A stretch of DNA of 64,000 bases from Hevea brasiliensis (taxonomy: Eukaryota > Streptophyta > Magnoliopsida > Malpighiales > Euphorbiaceae). The notes under the pieces were generated by a model. The model worked only from the letters and a program-made list of their open reading frames with translations. It did no database searches and was not told the origin of the DNA. The position numbers and the translations under genes were made by a program. Position 1 is the stretch's first letter, and every line of letters starts with the position of its first letter. Positions 34,511 to 46,351 of the stretch are shown here, one piece after another. Location of the stretch: positions 76,779,054 through 76,843,053 of the forward strand of contig NC_079505.1 in NCBI RefSeq assembly GCF_030052815.1, written 5' to 3'.

Positions 34511-36217
34511 TTGCGCATTTGGGAATGGATAGATGAAATTAAATTATCTTTTCTAACTTATAAATGAATATACATTAAAAAAAGCTCATGTATTATAATC
34601 ATTTTATTGCTTCAACAACTAATATCTTATTTGATTGCTCAATTCTGTAATTATGATTAATTCTTTTTGAGAATTATGATTTATTATAATTAATTTTATT
34701 TCCATGTACACCTAACATCTTAATGGATTGCTTTAATTCTTTAATTTTGCTCAATATATATATACAATATTTTAATTAGTGTCAATTTATCCAAGTAAGA
34801 GATACATATGACATAACTCACGCTAAATCAGTCATATAAATGATTTTTTTGCCTCTTGCAATTTAATGAACATGAGAATTCCATCAAGATCTTATTGTAA
34901 ACTATGGAGCAGTGCCAGTGATAGTCCCTAGAGTAAGCGGAGTGCACATGCTATTGGAAAGCTTCCAGCCTATTCATGGTGTCGTCCTCTGTGAAGGTGA
35001 AGATATTGATCCATCCCTATACGATGCAGAACTATCTGGGTTTTCACCAGAAGAACTTGAAGAGATTAGGAAAGCGATTGCAAGTGATATTTTGCCATTG
35101 ATAGAGAGAAAGACGCAATTGAATTAAGACTTGCAAAGCTATGCCTTGAAAGAAACATACCATGCCTAGGAATCTGCAGAGGGTCACAGGTCCTTAATGT
35201 TGCTTGTGGAGGTACTCTATATCAAGATGTGGAAAAAGAACTCGCCAAGAAAATCCCAGAAGAAGAAAGAGTGATGCATATAAATTATGAAGATTATGAT
35301 GGTCATAGGCATCCAGTGAAGGTTGTGGAAAACTCTCCTTTGCATCAATGGTTTAAAGATTCATTGCAGGAAAAGAAAATGGAAATCATGGTTAATAGTT
35401 ATCACCGTCAAGGTGTCAAGAAATTAGCTCAACGATTCGTGCTAATGGCTTTTGCTCCAGATGGTCTGGTTGAAGGATTTTATGATCCAGATGCCTATAA
35501 TCCTGAAGAAGGAAAGTTTATAATGGGACTCCAATTTCATCCAGAGAGGATGCGCCACCAAGATTCAGATGATTTTGACTGCCCTGGATGCCCAGCTGCA
35601 TATAAGGTACAAACTCAGGAACATTTTCTTTTATTTTATGCTCCATTATCTTTCTGTAACTGATACGAGAACAGAAATTAAATACATATGGTTATTCTGT
35701 AGGAATTTGTGAAGGCTGTGATTGCTTATGAGAAAAAACTTAATTGCTCTACATGCATACATAAAGCTCCCACACTCAAACCAGGAATTGGAGACGAAAC
35801 GAAAAACCATTGTCAGAAGTTTCTCAATTGCAAGAAACCTGTACAATTCAGGAAGGAGTATCGTTTTGGGCCAAGAATCAGAACTGGAAATTGGAGCTGA
35901 ATTTCTTGAGGTTGTCTACTAAATCTTGTTAATTATTTTGAAAAATATATCCCAGAAATGATTTAATCTCTCTCTTTTTTTTAATGTTTGAAATGGGTGC
36001 AGGCAAACACTCCACTGAGTTTGCAGCAAGAGAACAGGCTAAAACAGCATACAGCGAAAAATTGAAGATGAACGAGGAGAGGGAGAGAGTTGCAAGGATT
36101 ATAATGGGAAAAATGTCAATTGGGCAACTATCTGATCTCTTTTCCTTTTATCACATGATGGAAAAAATATGCTCGGTGGCTTTGGAGATGAAGATTCAAG
36201 ACGAGGTTGAGTTATAA
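34234..36217 (+). pseudogene. Class I glutamine amidotransferase (GAT1_2.1-like), frameshifted
   Basis: The homology is spread over four exon-like pieces: 34234-34342 (RPRVLIVSRRTVRKNKFVDFV), 34877-35606, 35703-35910 and 36003-36217. The main piece has [35 protein letters not shown], the nucleophile elbow [17 protein letters not shown] and the His-Glu site GLQFHPERM, so the Cys-His-Glu triad is still visible. The C-terminal part has VRSFSIARNLYNSGR and GKMSIGQLSDLFSFYHMM, as in Arabidopsis GAT1_2.1-type proteins. The reading frame changes at least three times: near 35098 (before [14 protein letters not shown]), near 35775-35790 and near 36045. The second-exon acceptor (CATGAG at 34871-34876) is also poor. 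If the bases are right this copy cannot make the full protein. Sequencing error is possible but unlikely for three events. Confidence 0.8.
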
Positions 36218-36837
36218 ATGTTAGACAACAAAGAACGTTTAATCTAATATAAATATAAAAGTTAAGTCAATTAGACTCTTAAATTGACAAATTGAATGAA
36301 TTTATAATAAAATATATAAATTATTATTTAATCCCTGAAATTTTACAAAAGTAATAAATAAGTTTTTATATTTTTTTTCAAAATTTTTAAAAGAATTTTT
36401 TTTCAAAGAAATTATTTTCAAGAAAAAATTATGTTGAAATTGTTGAATAAATATATATTTATTGAATTTGTTAATTTTAATTTTCAATTTTTAGGTGAGA
36501 TTGACAGAGAAAAATGAATTGATGGTGTTTTTTATTTTAATTTTCAATTAAATTTTGTTTTTTACCATTTTAGTTTAAGGAAGAAAGAATGAAGAACATA
36601 AGGAGAGAATGATTCATTTGTAATTTTTTATAAATTTTGAGAAACAAATTGTAAATTACCAAAATTTTAGGCTTCTATGTGTGGTGCGCATACAGCACAA
36701 GTCTAAATTTATGATAAATTATTTTAATTTATTAATTTCAGATTTAATCGACTTCACATTAATAAATTATAGACGCACTCGATACATTAAGAAATACTGC
36801 ATTTATCCTTTATAAAAAGATTAATTATTTTTTAAAT

Positions 36838-37965
36838 TTAAGGATGAGGAATGATAGAGATGTAAGAAAAGATTTACACATAGTTTTTATCGATTTAGAG
36901 AAGACTTGTGATAGTGTTCTAAGAGATGTCTTATGGAGAGTGTTAGAACAAAAATGATATCTATTAGGTACATACAAGTTGAAAGACATGTATGAAGAAG
37001 CGACTATTATTGTGTGCACCGTGGGAGATGACACCAGAGATTTTCCTATCTTAGTTGGATTACACCAAGGTTCAACTGTAAGCCCTTACCTTTTTACATT
37101 AGTTTTAGATGAATTAACGAAACATATACAAGAGAGTATCCCTTGGTGCACGATATTTGCGAATGATATAGTTCTGATAGATGAGACGCAAGAAAAAGTC
37201 AATAGAAAGCTACAGTTTTGGAGAAGTACTCTAGAGTCAAAGGATTTTAAGTTAAGTAGAACGAAGACAAAATACATGCATTGCAAGTTCAGTGAAGGTA
37301 GAACTGGTGATAGGGAAGGAGTTAGTTTGGATGGAGTGATACTGTCCCAAAGTAATCACTTTAAATATCTTGGCTCAGTCCTTCAAGTAGATGAGGGATG
37401 TGAGGAGGATGTTAGTCATAGAATTATAGCCGGATGGTTGAAGTGGAGACGTGCCACGGGAGTTTTATGTGATCGTAAGATTCCTAATAAGTTGAAAGGA
37501 AAATTTTACCGAACAACTATACGACCGGCTATATTATATGTTAGTAAGTGTTGGGCACTAAAGGAGTCGTATGTATCTACGATAAGAGTTGCGGAGATGA
37601 GAATGTTAAGGTGGATGAGTGACCATACTAGATTAGATAAAATTCGTAATGAGAGTATTAGAGAAAAGGTAGGAGTGGTACCAATTGAGGATAAATTGAG
37701 AGAAGGGAGATTGATGTAATTTAGTCATGTGAAGCGTAGACATACGGAAGCTTCAGTTAGACAAGTAGAGCAAATTAGGGTAGAGGATAAAAAGAAAAGA
37801 AGGAGTAAACCTAAACTGACTTGAAGAAGAGTAGTACAACATGACTTAAAAGCATTACACATTTTCGAGGATTTAACCCTAAATCGTTTAGAGTGGAGAA
37901 AGATAATTCATATAGCAGACCCTAAATATTTGGAATAAAAACTTAGTTGAGTTGAGTTAATAAGA
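36838..37965 (+). mobile_element. 5'-truncated RTE retrotransposon
   Basis: The plus-strand copy begins inside reverse transcriptase (DLHIVFIDLEKTCDSV with an early stop at about 36956). An open stretch follows at 36979-37719 with DDTRDFPILVGLHQGSTVSPYLF, FANDIVLIDET, NHFKYLGSVLQVDEG, GWLKWRRATGVLCDRKIP and WMSDHTRLDKIRNE. The rest to 37960 reads with stops (IADPKYLE) and ends in TTGAGTTGAG repeats, the same tail as the element at 18251. It is the same family as that element but inserted independently and in the opposite orientation. Confidence 0.88.
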
Positions 37966-38104
37966 GTATACACATGAGAGTATTCAATAATTTGCTCTTA
38001 ACTTTTATGTTTTACATTAAATTAAAACATGCTGAAAAAAAAAGAGATAAATTAAACTTTTATACTTTCTTTTTACATTAAATTCAATAATTTGCCATTA
38101 TTAT

Positions 38105-38560
38105 TTTTTTTCTAAAACCAGCATTCATTTATCAGAGAAGCAATAAGTCAAGAGCTACAAGAGACCGAACACCTCCTCAATTTGTCCCCCTGCATCAGCA
38201 CTGTACCATCCTTAGCTAGAGCATGTGCGACGGCATTACCCTGACGACGGCCATATGACCAAAATCTAAATTAACATTTACTTTCAAGCGAAATCTATAT
38301 TTATAGAGTTCGCCTTTGAAAAACCAAGAGAATTAAAACTGACCAAAAATGCCACCACAACATTAACTATCCTTGAGATCAATTACAAGTAGGACGCTAA
38401 ATTTTTATTCCCCGCAAGCTCTCAATAAGATTGGAGCGATTCACCCGCTCATCCATGCACACGCAAAATAAACACATCTGAGCAAATAAGCTTATATTGT
38501 ACATCCTTATAAACTCCCAGCTCAATCCGTTTGAAATAAATTTGAATTTACCTACTTAGA
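38105..38560 (-). mobile_element. 3' fragment of an L1-type LINE
   Basis: On the minus strand one frame reads GRRQGNAVAHALAKDG and then stops soon after, matching the end of the RNase H-like domain common at the 3' end of plant L1 LINEs. The stop is followed by about 70 bases and an A-rich tail (T-run at 38106-38113 on the plus strand). The upstream part is stop-ridden. The left border is set by the tail; the right border is uncertain. Confidence 0.6.
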
Positions 38561-39642
38561 TTTGTGCTGTTATAAATGGATAAGAAGTTCTTTTCTTAAT
38601 ATTGAAGTTTTTCTCTCCCATTATTAGGGTCCTTTCTTCTCTTAATAAGGTTTTTTTATTTTTTTTTTCAGTATTAGATGAATGTTTTAATAGTTTAAAA
38701 AACAGTATATATTATTAATTTCTTTTAATTAGAGATTTTAAATTTTAAGTATGTATAATAATTTTTGATTAACGAAATATGATAATGCAGTATGTTTCTC
38801 CATTAAATTTTGATAATTTAAATTTTTATGTGAATTATAAAGATAATATATTTTCGTAGTATTGCAAATTATTTTTTTTATTGTTTAAATACAAAAAGAC
38901 CAATTATTGTCTAAAATATTATTCTCCTACACACAAATTAGATAAATAAAAGTTTTCGATTATTTATATTTATAATTATTTTTTTTATAAAAGTATATTT
39001 ATTAATAAATTGTTAAATTTTTTAATAAAAAAAATTACACTATCTTTCACTTTGTTAAAAAAAAAAAATCTAACGAGCGCAACAAACTAATGAGTTTTAG
39101 TTTATTAATAAAGTTTTTAACTTTCAATTTTAATTAAAATAATAATAAAAAAAAAAAAGTTAATGCTCATTGAATTTGACGTTTGAACACAAATGCAGAC
39201 CAACTCGCATGGACGGACTCTTAGCAGCCACGTGCATGATGCCAAGCCATTTATTCTTTAAAATGCTTAAAATAAAAGAAATCCAAAACTACAAACTACC
39301 GTACAGCCTATCAAGCAAAGACCAGTCCTAGTCAAAATATGCCATCCTCGACATACGACTGCTTAGAAGTCAGAATAAACTATAAAAGATACAAATGCCC
39401 CAGAATCCAAACGGTATGCATCTTGAAATTCAAAGGAATGGCACCCAATAGAATTTCTATGAAATTTAGAATATCTGAATTCAAATCCATTTAAAAATAT
39501 TGTTATTTAAATTCATTATAAATTTTATTTCGATTAAAGTTTAAGAAAAATTATTCTTTAATTTATATAAAATTAATGATTTAATCCTCATTAATTCCGT
39601 CGTACACTTTCATTACTTTATTTTTTAATAAAGTTTTTTCAT

Positions 39643-39735
<93 letters not shown>

Positions 39736-40666
39736 CACATGAAAATACTCAAACCAGATGCATCGAGAGCTTTTAACCTTTTCAATTTCATGAATGTTAT
39801 CTCATAGGATCAGAGTCATATATTCCAGTAGTAAACAAATTAAAAAAATGTACAAATTATAGCCATACCCATAAGTAGCGAGAACACACCTAGCAAAATT
39901 TAGACAAACACCATTATTGATTAAACACCAAGTTTATAATAGGAATAACATAGTAGAGAATGAATATGCTTCATTCTTAACTCTGCTCATAAACTAGAAA
40001 ATAAAAACCCATAAAAACTGCCCTTTTACGTAAAAGGCCTAATCAAATCATTTCTTTTAATAATTAAACCATTTTTAACACATTACTCGTCAGATAACAT
40101 AACAGTTGATTTTAAAATACACATCTGGGGCAGGCTCAAACTTGACAATACAACCTTCCTATCAAAATCTCCTTGTAGATGTTAAAAATACAATATTACG
40201 CGCCAAATACGGATCAGCAGGACAGAAAAAAATGCCTGGTTTATCATGACATACCCATCATCATATAAATATTTTGAAGAACAACCAAGATAAAACTTGC
40301 TTTCACTGACAGTGGGCCGAGTCACTTTTTCACCTTGGTTCAGTTTCAACCTTCAATAGCTTATCCAAACACTAAGCTCCAAAGTATTCATTTCTGCTTG
40401 AGCCTTATTGCACTGCCGCTCCTTCCATTCCTAAGCAGCCTTCTCACAATTGTCCTTTTTTCTTTTTTCTTTTTTTTTTCTTTCCTTCATTTCTCCAAGA
40501 TAAATTATTATAAGGGATATAAACCAAGAATATTACAGCCGACTCGACTTCTCATCTTGATCTCCATAAATTAAGGGATTTTAACTCACCTGAGTCGAGA
40601 ATGTACGAAGAGCATCAGACTAACAGCTTCAAAGAATGGTTGGAGTGAGGTAACCATCATATCTTT
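38561..40666. other. Intergenic, no gene seen
   Basis: A/T-rich to about 39170, then mixed. It holds a CT/AT compound microsatellite at 39643-39725. The last several hundred bases (from about 39800) probably include the DUF789 3' UTR and downstream sequence. No convincing frame was found on either strand. Confidence 0.45.
39643..39725. repeat. Compound CT/AT/CA microsatellite
   Basis: About 40 bases of CT, about 40 bases of AT and a short CA run follow one another without a break. Confidence 0.95.
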
Positions 40667-43600
40667 CTATCCCCTGCGGCAGAAAAACACAAAATCTGGA
40701 TGATTGACCTGAAGCAGTCTCAACCAATTGTCAGCAACCTGCAACAGAGAATTTGCCAATTGGCGTTCATTTCCCCCATTAGGAGTCCACAAGGACCCCT
40801 TGAACTTGAATGATGCAAGACCAAAAACAGGCAAGCGCATCTTAGGCACACCATCCATCTCACTGGGATATGCCACCACTGGGGCCTGAGCAGTTTGTGA
40901 AACTGCCAAGAAGGTTAGCACAGTAAGTTTTACAAAAGCAGCTGAGGGATAATTAATTGTATTTGACAGAAACATACTCAGCAATTAATTACGTTAATCA
41001 TCAGGCTATAATTCAAATCCACACATAGTAGGTGACAGCACAACAACTTTTCTTTGGTTGTTAAGTGAAATTTTTTTACATGTGATAGATAGATAGCAAT
41101 GTGAACTACCATGATGTAGTTTAGAGTCATAAGAGCTCACAAAGAACAATGCTAAGCAGAATATAAAAAAAAAAAAAAAAAAAAAAGAAGCAGTGTAGCT
41201 AAAACCAACTAGTTTAATCGGAGAATGAATTAAGCTGAGTTGAATATGGTGGAAGTCAAAGCTTCTAAACACCCATCCTTAATGGTTACTGTTTTTGCAA
41301 GTAATACTATTTTTACAGGAAAGGGAAATTTATAAAGTTGTAGAAGAGGAATCATTTTTAAATAGAATAGTCCTATATTCTGTAACTAACAACTGAACCA
41401 CACATAACTTCCAACTGAAAATACTGACAGGAAGACTACTGCAGAAATTAAGCCAGAGAATTGTCATCATCCCACAAAGTAACAAAAATACATAAAGGTG
41501 CCTACAAAAAATCCATGCCAGTGTTTTCTTACCTCCCAATGGTGTATGAAGAGAATGGTATGTCAGAAAGCAAGCATCCAGGTCTTTCAATGTTGGTCCG
41601 GTTGGTATCCTGTAAATTGGATACCTACAAATTTCCAAGAGACCTGTAATTCATACATGAGCATGTAACATTACTAGCAAATGCAACACTAAAATGATGA
41701 ATACCAGGCCACAGAAATCCAGCTTGATGACAGTAAATCACAACTTCTTAATGTCTTCAACCCAGGGAAACGCAAGGCAAGATCTGATATCTGTGCCAAT
41801 GAAAATGTTCAGGAAAAGGGAAGCAGAGAGTATCCTAAAAAGAGGAGCAGACACTTAAAAATATAAAACGAAGAATGACCTTATCAGCTAACGGTTCCCG
41901 GCTGTAAGGAGGATCTTTTTCAAGATACTCAAATAGCAAGCAACCTTGGGAATTCATAGATTCACCTTCATCACTAGAAAAGTCCTCTTGGCGGGCAATA
42001 TGTTGATCTCTCAAAGACAATATATCCATTCTAAGAGGAACATCATTTGTCAAATGGTGATGATTCCATTGTTCCCTAGAGCCCTTCAGTCCTCTTTCAG
42101 GTTCACAATCACTGCTACCATCACTACTTGAATCCCTGAAATCACTATCACTGTCATCACCCAGTCTCCTGTCATAAATGGGTCCAATCAGCTCTGCTGT
42201 ATTAGTGCCAGCCTAATAAAAACAAACAGGAAGAAAGGGAAGAAAAAACAACCAAATGCTTAATCCAAAACTACAGCAGCCTAAAAATGTACAGATACGA
42301 GGAGAAGAACAAGAACAAGAAGGGGGTGCAGGAGGGAGGGGTAAGCGGCCCATCTGACCCATAAGACTCAACCTATATCTCAGAGGAATTAAATCTCAGT
42401 CTCACTGAATAAATAGCCATTTATTATGCTCAGCCACATATTAGGAATTTTGTTATCGTTCAGCATAATGAGTGATCTTGTACACCTTGCAAAACAGTCG
42501 GTGATGGCAGCATTGCCGAGCCCATTCATTGAAGATTAAGGCATCAAATTAATTTTGAAGGTGAAAATCAATGGAATCAAGAATTTATCAGATGACAAAA
42601 AATAATTAATGGGATATAGGATTTCTCTTGGATGTGGCTGGAGATAGAATTGAATGCAAAAGGAAACAAGTAGAGAAACAAAAACCATGCAGCAATGTTA
42701 ATTGATTGAGTCAATGTCATGTTAAGATGGCATGGAATATGAAATCCTCTTTAGTGACCTGCCTTAGCATTATCACAAGCAAGCACACAAGCAGAAAGAC
42801 CACATAGTCACCTCTTGTTACAATCTCATTGCAAGAAAACTTGTGTACCATATTGAAAGTATGAGATTTCAATGTGGGGTATATATGAACCTGGGCTCTT
42901 CAACCTCAATAACTAACTTTTGGGATGTGATTCTCCTAAGTTCATATCAAGGGTATTAAAGCCGTCCACTATGACTCTCATTTGCAATTGTGCGGCGCAA
43001 GTGGTGACGCTAGAATAGCAATATTCGCCTGAAGCTAGATTAAGCTAGTGCAAAGCTAGCCGGCGTGGGTGTAGGGGCTGTAGAGTAGGGGTGAGCATTC
43101 GGTTCAAACCTAACCGAACCGAAGCGAATCAAATTATCAAAACCGAATTACATATTTTAGAAACCAAACCAAACCGAAATGGATGAAAAATCGAATCGAA
43201 CCGAACCGCTCTATTTCGGTGAGGTTCGATTCAAACCGATCGGTTTTTATTTTTGATTATTTTTTAATTTAGACTTGATTTTCAAGTTATTTTGTTTAAT
43301 TTTGATTTTGGTTTGAACCTAATAACCATTAATCAATAAAATTAAACAATTTATATATAAAAAATTAAATATAATTCATAAATTTTTCATAAAAATAAAT
43401 TAATTCGGTTCGATTTGATTCGATTTAAATATATAAAATTACTATTCGGTTCGATTCGGTTTAACCGATTTTTTTCCCTTCAAAACCGAACCAAACCGAA
43501 ATAATCGAAATTTTTATAATATAAAACCGAACCTAACCGATTGAACCGAATTGATTCGGTTCAGTTCGGTTTTTCTGTTTGAACCGAAATCTGCTCATCC

Positions 43601-46351
43601 CTACTATAGAGCGTGGTGGAATGTTAAAATCCCATTGCAAGAAAACTTGTGTCCTACATTGAATGTATGAGATTTCAATGAGGGGTATATATGGACTTGG
43701 GCTCTCTAAACTCAATAGCTAGCTTTTGGGGTGTGATTCTCCTAAGTTCGTATCACCTCCAAACCCATTAATCAATCAAATTGGATTTTATTTTCAAATC
43801 ACACATTCACATGTGCTTGAACATTGCATTTCAACATGAAAACCAAACCTAAGAATAAAACCCAAAAATTCAGATTCAGCGTAGCATTTTCCTAGGGCTA
43901 TGAAGCCATTAAATCAAAGTGATTAGAAGGCAAAGGAGTTTATGATATACACATTGCTTAAATGCAATTTTAATAATGGGAATAATACCCAAAGATGTGC
44001 CAAACCAGCAGGTAAGTTTGGCCAGCCAACTGCTATATAAGAACTTCTAAATATCTTGAAAGAAAAAGAATTAGAAAACACCTCAATAAAATCCTTGCAT
44101 AAATAGTTTATCATATAGGTGTACTATCTATAGATATAAATCATAGCATCAGCCACAATCAAAATTATGGTCCATGTTACAACAGTGTAACAATCATGGG
44201 AATTGCTGCAGAACTTTTTTTGGTATAACAAATTGGTGTAATGCATGCATTCACTAGAAAATGAATAAAATGAACAAATTAAAATGAAATTTTCAAGTTC
44301 AAAGTGAAAAGACACAAAATCTAACATTTCCTTGTCAACTCCAGTTATGATTCTAAGAACAATTTGAAAAAGATGGTTATTTTTTTTTTTCAATTATATT
44401 TAGCAAAAAGTACCAAAAACAGATAAAGAGTGTAAATTTTTTTGAGCTAAGATATTGCTTTTGGTGAACACTATCACACTAATTCTTTTAAATTATAAGA
44501 GATTTGAATATCTTTAGCACAAAATATAGAAGCACAAGCCAATTATGCAAAAGTAATTGCATAATTTTTCAGGCTTTTAAAGCTTGAATGCGCAATGGTG
44601 TATGCATTATGATCTTACCTATACTTTCTCCTAACTGCATTAAATCACAGGAAAAATGTAAAAGGCCCCATATAGGCAAATACATTTTCAACTCACGAAC
44701 AGAACTGGTCATCTAGCAGGTTCAGGTTCAAATTCTTCAAATTTATCAGGAATTCTTTCACATACAAATTTTGCAAGTCCTAAAAATAATAACAATTTAA
44801 TAAATAGGTACACAGCTTCACCTTCCTCTGATAATACCTTGAGCAATTTTTCAAACAGGACCAAATCATGTAAGTGTAATATTGATGCTTTAAAACATCA
44901 AGCACTTTTCCAATACAAAATTAAATGAATCCATCATCATCTGGTGTATTCAATTTCAATATACAAATGTCCTATTCATGTTCTTTTGACATAAAGTTGC
45001 GCTTAAAATATAAAGATGCAGACAAAGTTAGCTGTTTATACATGGACTACATATACATATAAGAATCTATGCAAAAATAAAAGCAAACACTGTCGATAAA
45101 TATTGAATCTAGAGAGAAAATGAGCGTCCATTACATAAACTAAGCACCCAAGTATGGCTCTATGAGGCAAAATTTCAATGAGAAGAAAAAAATCATGATC
45201 CAGATTCTGTCAACTGATAATAACATGTAACCAATGCTAAGTTGCAAAGGAGAAAAAAAATGACAGTGAATAACACACGAAATGCAATGATTAATTAAGC
45301 ATTACATCCTTGCTCAACACATGTTTTGTAACACATTAAACAAACAGAAATTATCAGAGATCTTTAATTACCTCGATTTCGCACATGGCTTTATAGACTC
45401 TCCATATATTTGAATACCAGACAGAAACGGTACATAGTACTGAACAACAGAATCGCTGTCATTCAAAATTACAGGCACTCCTGCACCATAAGCACTCCAT
45501 TCCTTAAAAGACTCCCACAAATCCCCGAGTACAAAGTAAGGCTGAAGTTCCGAATCACAATTCCTCCGGCCCCGCATTGTTGTCTGCCACCAGCTTATCA
45601 GAGTCAGTATTTCACAAACTATGTAAATGCTTTTTGTTCTTATAAACCAATAAGGAGAAAATAAAGAACTGAAAGTGGATTTCTCATGCATTTTCAGGTG
45701 ATTCCACTTGCTTTCCTGGGTCTTCCACAATCCAAACAGAGGTCTCATGTTTCATATATTTCATTTATTAATATTATCAAAGCAACTAAGTGAAACTTGG
45801 CTCATCAACTGCACGTCATTCAAAATTTCATATAAAATGTTGTATTACAGTAATCCATCCAGTCCTCAAGGAAGACGGGAAAATCAATATGAAAATGCAA
45901 ATAATACTAAATATTCCGTGTTAGTTTCCTCAGTTTCTGGCCGACCAAATCAGCGTAAGTTTTCCAAGGAAAAAAAAAAAACAAAAAGAAGCAGAAGAGA
46001 GGAAGCAATCGAATGCTAACAAACCTTAGATAAGTACTGAGCCGGCACAAGTGGCGTAATAGACTCCAAAAACCGCTCCAAATTACTCAACGGAGAAACC
46101 ACAGGATCAGAGGCCGGCACGGAAAGTGGTTTGGGAGAATCCTCAACAGCAGTATGGTACTCAGGTTCCCTATCTAACAGTTTTTCCGCTTTTTCCTTGA
46201 CCAAAGGCAATTGACTCGCAGTGACATCGCTCTGAGCTCTGCGCAGTTGATCATTATGTTGATTCTGGTGTACCCTGCGAGCCTTCGCCGGTTGGTAAAA
46301 CCGATCCTCCCCGCGACCTCGCGTAGTCAACTGCAATCCAGCCCCCAACAT
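40667..46351 (-). CDS. DUF789 family protein
   Basis: Six exons on the minus strand (46351-46025, 45583-45372, 42168-41880, 41790-41705, 41624-41533, 40902-40667) give 413 aa with consistent phases. Family features appear in order: MLGAGLQ start, a variable polar region, [58 protein letters not shown], an acidic stretch [97 protein letters not shown] and a C-terminal [17 protein letters not shown]. The biochemical role of DUF789 proteins is not established. The third exon is taken to start at 42168, after CATTTATGACAG, because this gives [11 protein letters not shown] as in relatives; a better-looking acceptor 37 bases upstream at 42205 would break the frame. The 3.2-kb second intron houses a TRIM and a MITE. 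Confidence 0.9.
41161..41186. repeat. Poly(A) run in the last DUF789 intron
   Basis: About 25 consecutive A on the plus strand, which is a poly(T) run in the transcript sense. No attached retroelement was recognised. Confidence 0.8.
42816..42949 (+). repeat. Left LTR of the TRIM
   Basis: A 134-base repeat with TG...CA ends, aligned with 43622-43755. Shared blocks include CATTGCAAGAAAACTTGTGT, GTATGAGATTTCAATG and GTGATTCTCCTAAGTTC. Confidence 0.85.
43086..43603. mobile_element. hAT-type MITE nested in the TRIM
   Basis: The 518-base element has inverted ends TAGGGGTGAGCATTCGGTT and, inverted from the right, TAGGGATGAGCAGATTTCGG. It is packed with CCGAACC/GGTTCGG repeats on both arms that would pair in a hairpin. 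It is flanked by CTGTAGAG (43078-43085) and CTATAGAG (43604-43611), an 8-bp duplication with one mismatch, the size made by hAT transposases. It encodes nothing. Confidence 0.85.
43622..43755 (+). repeat. Right LTR of the TRIM
   Basis: Partner of 42816-42949 and of equal length (134 bases). By eye there are about 20 differences between the two, so the insertion is old. Confidence 0.85.

Larger units (their letters stand above)
42811..43760 (+). mobile_element. TRIM (terminal-repeat retrotransposon in miniature), carrying a nested MITE
   Basis: Two 134-base direct repeats, 42816-42949 and 43622-43755, both begin TGTTA and end TATCA, so they have the TG...CA ends of LTRs. They are flanked by CCTCT (42811-42815) and CCTCC (43756-43760), a near-perfect 5-bp duplication. 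Right after the left repeat comes GGGTATTAAAGCC, close to the methionine-tRNA primer site TGGTATCAGAGCC. A GTGGTGGAA purine tract stands before the right repeat. Without the nested MITE and its duplication the element would be about 410 bases. It lies in the second intron of the DUF789 gene, opposite in orientation to the gene. Confidence 0.82.

Noticed and set aside
42816..43755. Cassandra-type TRIM carrying a 5S rRNA-like segment
   Set aside because: The LTRs look similar in style, but I could not find the 5S internal promoter boxes in them.
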